Source: Woeseiaceae bacterium
GTDB lineage: Bacteria; Pseudomonadota; Gammaproteobacteria; Steroidobacterales; Woeseiaceae
Assembly: GCA_028277185.1 (NCBI GenBank)
Contig: JANQGQ010000039.1
Span: forward strand, 144,704 to 208,703
Length of the DNA stretch: 64,000 nt
Reading direction: 5' to 3'
The notes beneath the pieces are model-generated. The model had not been told where the DNA came from and searched no databases. It saw nothing but the letters and a program-made list of their open reading frames with translations. Each line of letters opens with the position of its first letter. Position 1 is the first letter of the stretch. Shown here piece after piece: positions 1 to 8,889 of the stretch. Made by a program: the position numbers and the translations under genes.

Positions 1-528
1 TTTCCCATTGTCTTCGCTCAGGGCCTCGAGCCCGGCGCCGGCCCGGGGCTGATCTTCGTCACGCTGCCGATCTCTTTCGCCCAGATCCCGGGCGGCGCGG
101 CAGTCGCGGTGCTGTTCTTCCTGTTCCTCGCGATCGCCGCTCTTTCCTCGACGATGTCGATCCTCGAGCCGGTCGTCGAATACCTCGAACAGCGCGGCGG
201 CTGGACGCGACGCCGCGCGACGGTACTTCTCGGGAGCGCGATCTGGACGCTCGGACTCGGCTGCGCTCTCGCCTTCAACGTCGGCGCCGACTTCACGCTC
301 TTCGGGATGAATCTCTTCGACGCCTTCGACTACCTGACGTCGAACATCATGTTGCCACTCGGAGGCATGCTGATAGCATTGTACGCGGGTCATGTCCTGT
401 CGCGTGACGCGCTTGCGGAAGAACTCGGACCGCTACCGGCCTACGTCTTTCGCTCATTTCGGTTCCTGCTGCGCTACGTCGCACCGATCGGCATCGGCGT
501 CGTCCTGATCTACAGTCTCATGTTCTAG
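1..528 (+). CDS. Sodium-dependent symporter, NSS family (C-terminal part)
   Basis: This is the last 175 residues of a neurotransmitter:sodium symporter-type (LeuT-fold) inner-membrane transporter. Its start lies before the window. The first visible residues, GLEPGAGPGLIFVTLPI, match the conserved loop and helix of prokaryotic NSS proteins. About four or five further hydrophobic helices follow, ending in a helix with the tail VVLIYSLMF. Such proteins use the sodium gradient to import amino acids or similar solutes; the substrate cannot be read from this part. The GNAT gene begins 3 bases after the stop, so the two are probably co-transcribed. Confidence 0.88.
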   Translation, partial: FPIVFAQGLEPGAGPGLIFVTLPISFAQIPGGAAVAVLFFLFLAIAALSSTMSILEPVVEYLEQRGGWTRRRATVLLGSAIWTLGLGCALAFNVGADFTLFGMNLFDAFDYLTSNIMLPLGGMLIALYAGHVLSRDALAEELGPLPAYVFRSFRFLLRYVAPIGIGVVLIYSLMF

Positions 529-531
529 GCG

Positions 532-1083
532 ATGAAGGCACCTTCCGAAATCCAGACCGAACGTCTGCTGCTCCGCAAGCCGCGTCCGGAAGACGCGGCA
601 GCGATTTTCGCGAACTATGCCGGCGACAAATCGCTCGGCCGCTATCTGGCGTGGCCGATTCACGGCTCGATCGGGGACACGGACGCATTCCTGAAGCTTG
701 CCGAGGTGGAATGGCGGCGCTGGCCCGCCGGCCCCTACCTGGTCTGCCTCGGCCCGGACGAGCGCATCATCGGCAGCACCGGCCTCAGCTTCGAATCGAC
801 GCATTGCGCTTCGACGGGATACGTCGTCGCCCGTGAATTCCAGAACCAGGGCTACGCGACCGAGGCCGTCCGGGCGATGACGCAACTCGCCCGGGATCTG
901 GACTGCACTAGTCTCCTGGCTTGGTGCCACCCCGATCACGCGGCCTCTCAGCGCGTACTGGAAAAGGCCGGTTTTATCCGCGACGGGCTGGTGAGCGATT
1001 TCTGCGAATTCCCGAATCTCGCCGCTGGCGTGCGACAGAGCGTCGTGCGCTACGTCTGGGGTCAACGCAGCGCTACGCGCTGA
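532..1083 (+). CDS. GNAT family N-acetyltransferase (RimJ/RimL-like)
   Basis: A cytosolic 183-residue acetyltransferase. It opens with the RimJ/RimL signature ETERLLLR-like stretch (QTERLLLRKPRPEDA) and carries the acetyl-CoA binding segment around YVVAREFQNQGYATEAV, where the usual Q/RGxGxG/A loop is read as QNQGYA. The late motif SQRVLEKAGF is typical of the C-terminal half. Length is normal for the family. Targets range from ribosomal proteins to small molecules and cannot be inferred. It follows the symporter closely, and its 3' end overlaps the convergent TetR gene by 11 bases. Confidence 0.88.
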   Translation: MKAPSEIQTERLLLRKPRPEDAAAIFANYAGDKSLGRYLAWPIHGSIGDTDAFLKLAEVEWRRWPAGPYLVCLGPDERIIGSTGLSFESTHCASTGYVVAREFQNQGYATEAVRAMTQLARDLDCTSLLAWCHPDHAASQRVLEKAGFIRDGLVSDFCEFPNLAAGVRQSVVRYVWGQRSATR

Positions 1084-1684
1084 TCCCGTCCAGCACCGTA
1101 TCCAGATGGTCGCGGAGCAGAGCGTCGAGATCGAGCGGGCGAAGATCGTCGAACAGTATGCGCCAGACGGCCGCCATGATCGCCGTGCCGGCGAAGACCT
1201 GCGGATGCAGCTGGCCGGTACCGGGCCGGAATTCGCCACTTGCCTCGCCGTCAGCCAGACAGCGGCCGATCGCCTGCATTCCCGGATTCACGATCTCGCG
1301 AAAATAGAAGCGGCGCAATTCGTCGTACTTCGGGCCTTCCGCAATCATCAACCGCAAAATGACGTTCATCTGCCCCTCCCCGAGGCGCTTGCCGATCACC
1401 CCGATCTGACGCCTGAGGCGATCGGCCGCCGACATATCGGTGTCCGCGGCGGCTTCCTCCACGGCCGCCACGGCCGGTTTGACGACACCGTGAATCACGC
1501 CTTCGAGTAACGCCTCCTTGTTCTTGAAATAGAGGTAGACGGTCCCTTTCGCCACCGCGGCTTCCGCGGCCACGTCGTCAATGCGCGCGCCTTCGAACCC
1601 ATCCCTGTCGAAGACCTCGAGCGCCGCGCGGACAATGTCCTCCCGGCGCCGCTCCTGAGATCGCGTCATCGTTTTCTCATTCAT
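1073..1684 (-). CDS. TetR/AcrR family transcriptional repressor
   Basis: A 203-residue regulator with an N-terminal helix-turn-helix (residues about 10-55). The family pattern is clear: REDIVRAALEVFDRDGFEGA, then IDDVAAEAAVAKGTVYLYFKNKEAL. The C-terminal two thirds is the variable ligand-binding and dimerisation part. It is divergent from the RND operon starting at 1917. The shared 232-base intergenic region holds two TetR-type palindromes placed on a sigma-70-like promoter. It is therefore very likely the local repressor of the efflux operon, released by a pump substrate. The ligand is unknown. Confidence 0.93.
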   Translation of the reverse strand: MNEKTMTRSQERRREDIVRAALEVFDRDGFEGARIDDVAAEAAVAKGTVYLYFKNKEALLEGVIHGVVKPAVAAVEEAAADTDMSAADRLRRQIGVIGKRLGEGQMNVILRLMIAEGPKYDELRRFYFREIVNPGMQAIGRCLADGEASGEFRPGTGQLHPQVFAGTAIMAAVWRILFDDLRPLDLDALLRDHLDTVLDGISA

Positions 1685-1789
1685 ATCGATACCTCACTTT
1701 CGTCACCCGGCCTGCGGACCCACGCCAAAAAATCTCAGGCTACGCATGCAAGCCCACGGCACGACAAATCCTGATCGTTACCGCAACTA

Positions 1790-1830
1790 TTGCAATGACT
1801 GACCAACCAGTCATATACTGACCGCTCAGT
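1790..1830 (+). promoter_or_regulatory. Sigma-70-like promoter overlapped by two TetR-type operators
   Basis: TTGCAA (1790-1795) and TATACT (1814-1819) form a -35/-10 pair with an 18-base spacer, pointing at the adaptor gene. The spacer contains the inverted repeat ATGACTG (1795-1801) / CAGTCAT (1808-1814). A second palindrome, ACTGA (1817-1821) / TCAGT (1826-1830), follows over the -10 and start site. Repeats built on GACTGACC/GGTCAGTC are typical of TetR/AcrR operators. Binding here would block polymerase, which supports repression by the divergent TetR protein. Confidence 0.75.
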
Positions 1831-1916
1831 CATTTTACACCCTGAGCCCGCTCGGCACAGCCCCTGAAACACTTCGATCATCGACCGGCGGCAGGCCACA
1901 TACAGGTGAATACGCT

Positions 1917-3023
1917 ATGAGACCACGCGATATCAAAGGCGCCCGGGTGTTGGTCGTCTTGCTGATCGGCGGCGGGCTGGCCGCCTGCTCGGGGAAAGAG
2001 GCTCCGCCGACCCCGGAGCCCCGCACGGTGGTCGCGGAACGCGTCGGGCACGCGGATCGATCCCGGGTGTGGTACAGCGGCACCGTGCGAGCTGCGGACC
2101 GCTCCGAGCTGGCATTCGAGGCCGGCGGACAAATCGCCGGCATCTTCGTTGAACTGGGCGACCGCTTCGCCCGCGGCGATCTCCTCGCCGAACTCGATGC
2201 AAGCACCCTGCGGCTCGAACTGGCGGGTCGGCGCGCCGATCTCGCGAACGCCGAAGCGGTCCTCGTCGACTCACGACTCGACTACGAGCGACGCGCTGGC
2301 CTCGCCGGCACCGGCGCCGTCTCTCAGTCGGCAATCGACCAGGCTCGATCGCGCTTCGATAGCGCGACCGCACAAGTATCGGCCCTCGGCGCAGCGGTAG
2401 CGCAGGCTGAGGAAGCCCTCGCCGACGCACACCTGCGCGCCCCGTTCGACGGGGAAGTCACGGCGCGGCTTGCCGAACCATCGGAGGTGGTTGCCGGCGG
2501 GGAAGCCGTTCTGAGCGTCATCGGCATGCAGGCCAGCCTCGAGACCGTGATTCAGGTGCCCGGCTCGGTCCGCCCCACGCTGAGGGTCGGAACTCTTGCC
2601 CGCATCGGTGCGGGCGGAGAACCGGTGCAGGGACGCATTACGGAAATTGGCGCTCAGGCCAACACCGCAGGCCTGTTTCCGGTCACGCTTGCGGTTGACG
2701 AGGCGCCGGGCTGGCTGCGTCCGGGTGAGTCCATCGAAGCTCAATTCGACCGGGACGGCCATCCCCGAACGCTGGTCGTACCGCTGACGGCGTTCATTCC
2801 GGGCGAAGATCGCGCGGCAACGGTCTATGTCGTCGATACGGCGGCTCAGCAGGCCGCAGCGCGCGCGCGGCGTGTACGGCTCGGGGAGCTGCGGGACGAC
2901 GGCGTCGAAATCCTCGATGGTCTCCGTCCCGGCGAGCTCGTGGTCGTCAGGGGCGTCGAATTGCTGACCGACGGTCAGGCAATCAGGGTCGCGGGCATCG
3001 GCCTCGCGCGGTACAACCGTTAG
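1917..3023 (+). CDS. RND efflux periplasmic adaptor lipoprotein (MFP)
   Basis: A 368-residue membrane fusion protein linking the inner-membrane pump to the outer-membrane factor. It has a lipoprotein signal with lipobox LAAC near residue 23, so it is probably anchored to a membrane. A split biotinyl-lipoyl domain follows (first half about 60-95; second half around HLRAPFDGEVTARLAEPSEVV). The alpha-hairpin between the halves runs from about 95 to 155. Beta-barrel and membrane-proximal domains close the protein. It is the first gene of the operon, 10 bases before the pump. Confidence 0.93.
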   Translation: MRPRDIKGARVLVVLLIGGGLAACSGKEAPPTPEPRTVVAERVGHADRSRVWYSGTVRAADRSELAFEAGGQIAGIFVELGDRFARGDLLAELDASTLRLELAGRRADLANAEAVLVDSRLDYERRAGLAGTGAVSQSAIDQARSRFDSATAQVSALGAAVAQAEEALADAHLRAPFDGEVTARLAEPSEVVAGGEAVLSVIGMQASLETVIQVPGSVRPTLRVGTLARIGAGGEPVQGRITEIGAQANTAGLFPVTLAVDEAPGWLRPGESIEAQFDRDGHPRTLVVPLTAFIPGEDRAATVYVVDTAAQQAAARARRVRLGELRDDGVEILDGLRPGELVVVRGVELLTDGQAIRVAGIGLARYNR

Positions 3024-3033
3024 GGCGCTCACC

Positions 3034-6000
3034 GTGAATCTCACCGAAATCGCGTTCCGCTATCGCCCCGTCGTGATCCTCGCGACGCTGACCATGATGA
3101 TTGCCGGCGCATTCGCCTACTTCACGCTGCCCGCGAGAGAGGACCCGAAGATCACGATCCGGGAAGCTTTGGTCTCGACGGCGTATCCGGGCCTGCCGGC
3201 GGAGCGCGTCGAGCTTCTGGTCACGAAACCACTCGAGGAAGCTATCCTGACGGTCAACGGCGTGGAAGAGATCCGCTCGATCTCGTCCGACGGACAGTCG
3301 ATCGTCTACGCCAAGGCCTATGACTGGGTAGACGACCTGGACCACGTCTGGGACGAACTCGAGGAGGCGGTGCGGGAAGCGCAACCGCGCCTGCCCGACG
3401 AGGCCGGCACGCCGCGCGTCAACGACAACTTCGGCGATGTCGCGATCATCACGCTTGCACTGAGCGGCGACGACTTCGATCTCGCGGAACTGTACGACTT
3501 CGCGCAGCATTCGCGCGAACATCTGCACGTCGTTCCGGGGACTCGCCGCGTCGAGATCATAGGGCAGGTCGAGGAGCGGATATTCGTCGAGCTCGAGAAC
3601 GCCCGACTGGCCGAACTCGGGATTGCCCCCGATGCCATAGCCGCGACCCTGCGGGCGCGTAACTCGATCATTCCCGGCGGTGAAATCGATACCGGCGATC
3701 GCGCGTTCGCGCTCGTGCCATCCGGCGACTTCGACTCGGTCGAGGACGTCGGGAACCTGCTGATTCCGGCCCCCGCCGACGGTTCGCCCGAGGATTCACT
3801 GATAGCGCTTCGCGATCTCGCCAGCGTATCGCGCGGTTTCGCCGACCCGGCGCCCCGACGCGTGTACTTCAACGGCGCCGAGGCGATCGTGCTCGCGATC
3901 GTGATGCAGCCCGACGAGAGCGTGCTCAACTACTCGGAACGAGCGGGCCATGCGATCGACGAGCTGCGTCAGACGTTGCCCCTAGGCGTCAACCTCGACG
4001 TGATTACGTGGCAGGCCGATCAGGTCGCAAACGCTGTCTACGGCGTGTCCGCCAACGTACTGCAGACGCTGGCTATCGTGCTCGGCGTCGTCATCTTGTT
4101 TCTGGGCGTGCGCACCGGTTTGATCGTCGGCTCGATCGTGCCCACAGTCATGCTGGCGACGCTTGCGATCATGGGCATCTTCGACATGAACCTCGAGCGC
4201 ATGAGCCTTGCCACGCTCGTCATTGCCCTCGGGCTGCTCGTCGACAACGGCGTCGTCATTGCCGAACACTTCAAGCGGCTGCTCGGAGAGCACGGCGACC
4301 GCCGGCGCGCCCTCGGCGAGACGGGCCGCGAACTGGCCCTGCCGCTTCTGTCGTCCTCGGCGACGACAATTCTCGTGTTCCTGCCGCTGATGCTCGCCGA
4401 GCATTCCTCCGGCGAGTACACGCGCAATATCTCGCTCGTCATCCTGATTACGCTGTCGGCCTCGTGGCTCCTCGCGATGACCGTGACGCCCACCCTCTGC
4501 TATCTGTTTCTCAAAGCGCCTGCGGCGGGGGCTCTCGCAGGGGGCAACCGGTCGCCGGGTTTCTTCGGCGTCGTCGAGAAACACTATGAGGCGACGTTGA
4601 GACACGTCCTCGCCCATCGCCTGCTCTTCGTCATCGCGATGTTCGCACTCCTCCCCGTCGGCGCGCTGCTGGTCAAGAGCGCGCCGGCGAAGTTCTTTCC
4701 GGATAGCGACAGGGCTCAAATCCTGATCTACGTCAATCTGCCGTCGGGCGTGAGCACCCGTAGCACCGAAGCGCGGATGCACGACATCATGGCGATCATC
4801 GGGGATGACGAGCGCTATCCTGAGGTCGGCGATTTCGCCGCCTATGTCGGGTTCGGCGGCCCGCGTTTCGTACTGTCGCTCGCGCCGATCGATCCGGCGC
4901 CGCACGTCGGCTTCATCGTCATCAACGCCGCCGGCCGCGACGCGGTCGCCGCTACCATACCGCGTCTTCGCGAGGACCTGCTCGCGACGCTGCCGGACGT
5001 CGAGGCTCGCGTCTCGGGCATGTTCCTCGGGCCTTCGGATCCGAACGTGATTCAGCTGCAGGTCAAGGGGCCCGACACGGAGTATGTCTACCAGCAGGCT
5101 CTCGCCGTCGAGCGCATGCTCCGGGACGTGCCGGGCACGATCGACGTCTGGTCGAACTGGTACAACCCGGTAACGCGCCTCGACATCGACGTCGATCAGC
5201 AGCGCGCACAGCGCGCCGGCGTGTCGTCGGCGGACGTCGCCCGCTCGCTGTCGAGCTACGTCAGCGGGAGACCGGCCTCGGAGTTCCGCGACGGCGACGA
5301 GGTGTTTCCTATCGTGTCACGTGCGGTGGCCGGGGAGCGCGCTGAGCTGGGACGCCTGGAGACAGTCGCCATCTTTCCCGAGCATTCGGCAGAGTCAGTA
5401 CCACTCGGTCAGATAGCGACCGTGGCGGCGCGACGCGGCTTCAACGTCATTCACCGCGAGGATCTGATTCGTACCGTAACGGTCGAGGCGCGTAACCTTG
5501 CGCTCTCGCCCGAAGACATGGAACCGCTGCTCGAGCCGGCCGTTACCGCCATGAACGCCGGGCTGGCGCCGGGTCATCGCGTCGAGTTCGACGGGATCGT
5601 CAAAGACTCGAAGATCGGCAAGGCTGCTCTGGCCGCGGGTATCCCGATGTGCATCGGACTCTCCGTGCTGCTTCTCGTCGCTCAGTTCAACGGCTACCGC
5701 CGACCTCTGATTGTCTTCCTGACCATCCCGCTCGTCGTCATCGGCGTTGGCGTCGGCCTGCATGCCATGCGCGCAGACTTCGGCTTCCTCGTGATTCTCG
5801 GCCTTCTGGCACTGGCCGGCATCATCGTCAACAACGCGATCGTCCTCATCGACCGTATCGACATCGAGCGCCGCCGGGACGGCGTGAGCGACATCGAGGC
5901 CGTTGTGCGCGCCTGCACCCGCCGGCTGCGGCCCATTCTGATGACAACGATTACGACGATCGTCGGCCTGCTGCCATTGATCGTGGGTGCCGACGTCCTG

Positions 6001-6168
6001 TTCTACGGCATGGCATCGGTCATGGCGTTCGGTCTGACGATCGGAACCGTTCTGACGTTGGGTGTCGTCCCGGCGCTCTACTGTCTCTTCTTCGGGATTC
6101 GCCCGAAGACCGGTACCGACGCATCCGGGGCGCAGGCTTCCCTCACGCGAGCGGAGGTTCCGGCATGA
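3034..6168 (+). CDS. RND efflux pump, inner-membrane transporter (AcrB/MexB superfamily)
   Basis: A 1044-residue proton-driven exporter with the usual RND length and layout: TM1, a large periplasmic loop, TM2-6, a second loop, then TM8-12. The signature ALGLLVDNGVVIAEH in TM4 carries the aspartate pair region of the proton relay; the later RPILMTTITTIVGLLPL is the conserved TM11 region. The start is GTG at 3034. N-terminal residues FTLPAREDPKITI and YPGLPAERVE place it in the hydrophobe/amphiphile branch. Substrates are unknown. It overlaps the outer-membrane factor gene by 4 bases. Confidence 0.95.
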   Translation: MNLTEIAFRYRPVVILATLTMMIAGAFAYFTLPAREDPKITIREALVSTAYPGLPAERVELLVTKPLEEAILTVNGVEEIRSISSDGQSIVYAKAYDWVDDLDHVWDELEEAVREAQPRLPDEAGTPRVNDNFGDVAIITLALSGDDFDLAELYDFAQHSREHLHVVPGTRRVEIIGQVEERIFVELENARLAELGIAPDAIAATLRARNSIIPGGEIDTGDRAFALVPSGDFDSVEDVGNLLIPAPADGSPEDSLIALRDLASVSRGFADPAPRRVYFNGAEAIVLAIVMQPDESVLNYSERAGHAIDELRQTLPLGVNLDVITWQADQVANAVYGVSANVLQTLAIVLGVVILFLGVRTGLIVGSIVPTVMLATLAIMGIFDMNLERMSLATLVIALGLLVDNGVVIAEHFKRLLGEHGDRRRALGETGRELALPLLSSSATTILVFLPLMLAEHSSGEYTRNISLVILITLSASWLLAMTVTPTLCYLFLKAPAAGALAGGNRSPGFFGVVEKHYEATLRHVLAHRLLFVIAMFALLPVGALLVKSAPAKFFPDSDRAQILIYVNLPSGVSTRSTEARMHDIMAIIGDDERYPEVGDFAAYVGFGGPRFVLSLAPIDPAPHVGFIVINAAGRDAVAATIPRLREDLLATLPDVEARVSGMFLGPSDPNVIQLQVKGPDTEYVYQQALAVERMLRDVPGTIDVWSNWYNPVTRLDIDVDQQRAQRAGVSSADVARSLSSYVSGRPASEFRDGDEVFPIVSRAVAGERAELGRLETVAIFPEHSAESVPLGQIATVAARRGFNVIHREDLIRTVTVEARNLALSPEDMEPLLEPAVTAMNAGLAPGHRVEFDGIVKDSKIGKAALAAGIPMCIGLSVLLLVAQFNGYRRPLIVFLTIPLVVIGVGVGLHAMRADFGFLVILGLLALAGIIVNNAIVLIDRIDIERRRDGVSDIEAVVRACTRRLRPILMTTITTIVGLLPLIVGADVLFYGMASVMAFGLTIGTVLTLGVVPALYCLFFGIRPKTGTDASGAQASLTRAEVPA

Positions 6169-7613
6169 CGCGCCTGAATTCGCTTGCGCTGGCCCTGTTG
6201 GCTGCCGTTGCCGCAGGCTGCGTCGTCGGCCCCGACTATGAGCCGCCGGATTTCGGGAAGGAAGCGGAGTTCTCGGACATTGTGCGTAGCGACGGCGTCG
6301 CTGTCGCCGACGAGGCGGTAGCAAACGATGCGTGGTGGGAAAGCTTCGGCGACCCGGTGCTGACGGCGCTCGTCGATCAGGCCATCGCGAACAGTCCCGA
6401 CATCCGCGCCGCAACGGCGCGCCTCGACGAGGCTCAGGCGTTACGGCAACTGGCGCTCGGCGGCACCCGCCCCGCGCTCGACGCGAACGCAGCCGCTTCG
6501 CGCAGCCGGCAGAGCGAGGTTGCGAATCTCCCGCCCGCCGCGCCGACGTTGTTTTCGCTCTTCGAGTCGGGATTGTCAGCGGCTTGGGAGCCGGATTTGT
6601 TCGGGCGTCTTCGCCGCGACGTCGAGGCATCGTCGGCGTTGCTCGGCGCAAGCGTGGAAGACCGGCGCTCGGTGCTGCTCGTCACTTTGTCCGAGCTGGC
6701 GCTGAACTACGCCGATCTCCGCAGCGCGCAGCGGCAGCGGAACGTTGCTGTCGACAACACCGCCATCGCGCGGAAGACGCTTGAACTGACGGTGCTGCTT
6801 CACGGCCAGGAACTCGCCTCAGAACTCGACCTCGTCCAGGCCCGGGCCGATCTGACCGAGTCAGAGGCGGCACAGGCCGAGTTCAGCGCTGCCGAGCACG
6901 GCGCGGCGGCGCGGATTGCCGTCCTCCTCGGCGAAGAACCGAGCAGCGTCGTCCCGCGTCTCGCCGCCGCGTCGGAGCACGAGCTTCGGGCGCCCCGTAT
7001 TCCGGTCGGCCTCGCCAGCGAACTGCTCGAACGGCGGCCGGACATTCGCGCCGCCGAGCGCCGCCTCGCGGCGGCGTCCGCGGAGATCGGCGTCGAGACC
7101 GCGGCGCGGTTCCCGCGGTTCGATCTCACGGGCACGCTGGGCTCGGGTGCCGTTGACCTCGCAGACCTGTTTTCGAGCCCGAGCGAGGCGTGGTCGATTG
7201 CCGGCGCCTTGCGCTGGCCGCTGTTCGACGGCGGCCGCCGTCGCGCCGCGGTCGACGCGGCCAGCGCCCGCTTCAACGCAAGGCTCTCGGAGTACGAAGT
7301 TGCCGTATTGCGCGCCTTCGGCGACGCCGAGGCCGCGTTCGCAAGCTACGTGTTCGCTACGAAGGAGCGCCGGCTGCTGGCGCGCGCACGCGCCGATCGG
7401 CAGCGGGCGCTGGAACTCAGCCGGCTGCGCTTCGAGACCGAGCTCGACGACCTGTTTCCGGTACTCGACGCGCAGCGGCAACTGTTGTCTCTCGACTCGC
7501 AGACCGCGCTCGCCGAGCGCGCCGAACTCATCGCCGCAGTCAACGTTTACCGCGCCCTTGGCGGAGGTTGGCGCTCTGCGGAAGCCCAGCTGCTGACGGC
7601 GGAGTCGCCATGA
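6165..7613 (+). CDS. Outer-membrane efflux factor, NodT/OprM-type lipoprotein
   Basis: A 482-residue TolC-family channel protein. The start ATG at 6165 overlaps the pump stop (ATGA) and gives a lipoprotein signal ending in AAGC, followed by VVGPDYEPP, a hallmark of the NodT group. The motif WWESFGDPVLTALVDQA and the two long alpha-helical repeats match the family. ERRPDIRAAERRLAAASAEIGV begins the second repeat. It forms the exit duct for the upstream adaptor and pump, and completes a tripartite system encoded by one operon. Confidence 0.94.
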   Translation: MTRLNSLALALLAAVAAGCVVGPDYEPPDFGKEAEFSDIVRSDGVAVADEAVANDAWWESFGDPVLTALVDQAIANSPDIRAATARLDEAQALRQLALGGTRPALDANAAASRSRQSEVANLPPAAPTLFSLFESGLSAAWEPDLFGRLRRDVEASSALLGASVEDRRSVLLVTLSELALNYADLRSAQRQRNVAVDNTAIARKTLELTVLLHGQELASELDLVQARADLTESEAAQAEFSAAEHGAAARIAVLLGEEPSSVVPRLAAASEHELRAPRIPVGLASELLERRPDIRAAERRLAAASAEIGVETAARFPRFDLTGTLGSGAVDLADLFSSPSEAWSIAGALRWPLFDGGRRRAAVDAASARFNARLSEYEVAVLRAFGDAEAAFASYVFATKERRLLARARADRQRALELSRLRFETELDDLFPVLDAQRQLLSLDSQTALAERAELIAAVNVYRALGGGWRSAEAQLLTAESP

Positions 7614-8812
7614 ACGCGGCGCGGCGCTTCCGGTATCTGCGCGGCGCCGTCAGCTACCTGAGCCTTGGCCTGCGCGTCGGCGTCGGCATCCCCATGAGGC
7701 TCAGGCCTCGCCACCTGCGCCTGGTCGGCGTTATCGACCTCGTGTTCGCCGTCGTCGTCGTTGTCTGGCGCGCCTGCGTGCCTGTAGCTGCGTGTCTGGG
7801 CGCCTCGGCCGCGCTGAGTTCGCCGCTTCATGCCCGCGACGAGCCCACCTTCGAGGAGCAGCTCCCGGCGACCCCGTTTGTCTCCGACGGCGGCACGACA
7901 TACTTCACGCTGGCCGTCGAGAACGACTCGCTCGGCAGCGGTAGCGACCAGCACTATACGAGCGGGGTACGCGCGACCTGGCTATCGCCCGGTAAGGAAC
8001 CGACGAGCTTCGCAACGAAGCTGATGAATCTCTTCGGCAGCGACGGCTCGCCTACACCCAGCGCGAGCTATTTGTCGCTGGGACAGAATCTCTATACGCC
8101 CGAGGACATCGGCGCCCAGGCGCCCAATCCTAACGACCGGCCCTACGCCGCGTTTCTCTATGCTTCGCGCGGCTACACGCGGGTGCTGGGCGACCGCATC
8201 GACAACATCGAGCTGACGGTGGGTATCGTCGGGCCACTCGCGCTCGGGGAGCAGACTCAAAAGGCGGTTCACCAACTCCTCGACGCCACAGACCCAAAAG
8301 GCTGGGACGAACAACTCGACAACGAAATCGGCGTCAATGTCGCCTGGGAGCGGCGGTGGCCCGGCGCTTCCGTCCTGCGAAGCGGCGGCGTCGTAAACCG
8401 GCTGATGCCGCACGTGGGCGTTGCCGTCGGCAATGTGTACACCCACGCAGCGGCCGGAGTGACCTGGCAGATGCTGCCCGACTCGCACCACTGGCAATCC
8501 CCTCCGCTCCGGGTCAGGCCGGCCATACCCGGAAGCGGCTTTTTTTACTCCGACAACTCCGGGCCGGGCTGGTCGGCATTCGCCGGCGTCGAGCTGCGCG
8601 CGGTCGCCCGCAACATCTTTCTCGACGGGAATACGTTCGAGTCCAGCCCTTCCGTCGACAAGAAGCCGTTCGTCGTCGACGCCAACGCAGGTCTGACGCT
8701 GTCCTTCGAGCGGCTGCGGTTCGCCTATACGCTCAACTGGCGCTCCCGGGAGTTCGACGGCCAACAGAACGCCCACGTATTCGGCGCCCTGTCCGTGAGC
8801 CGACGTTTCTAG
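7610..8812 (+). CDS. lpxR: LpxR-like lipid A 3'-O-deacylase, outer-membrane (DUF2219)
   Basis: A 400-residue protein whose ATG overlaps the outer-membrane factor stop. The mature part resembles LpxR, a 12-strand barrel that removes the 3' acyloxyacyl group of lipid A. VENDSLGSGSDQHYTSGVR holds the Asn-Asp pair (about N105-D106) known from the LpxR active site. AVHQLL...GWDEQLDNE is the conserved histidine region. The N-terminus is unusually long, about 75 residues before the mature domain. A later start near 7694 would leave a more ordinary signal sequence. Being in the efflux operon suggests repression by the same TetR protein. Confidence 0.82.
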   Translation: MNAARRFRYLRGAVSYLSLGLRVGVGIPMRLRPRHLRLVGVIDLVFAVVVVVWRACVPVAACLGASAALSSPLHARDEPTFEEQLPATPFVSDGGTTYFTLAVENDSLGSGSDQHYTSGVRATWLSPGKEPTSFATKLMNLFGSDGSPTPSASYLSLGQNLYTPEDIGAQAPNPNDRPYAAFLYASRGYTRVLGDRIDNIELTVGIVGPLALGEQTQKAVHQLLDATDPKGWDEQLDNEIGVNVAWERRWPGASVLRSGGVVNRLMPHVGVAVGNVYTHAAAGVTWQMLPDSHHWQSPPLRVRPAIPGSGFFYSDNSGPGWSAFAGVELRAVARNIFLDGNTFESSPSVDKKPFVVDANAGLTLSFERLRFAYTLNWRSREFDGQQNAHVFGALSVSRRF

Positions 8813-8889
8813 AGATCTGCCACGACCAAAACCTAAGCGTCGCTTCGCTGTCGAACAGGCATGTTGCCATGCCGCCCTGGAGGACACCG

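Noticed and set aside
5395..6651. A 418-codon minus-strand open frame across the RND/outer-membrane factor junction
   Set aside because: Arg/Pro-rich shadow of two well-supported plus-strand genes.
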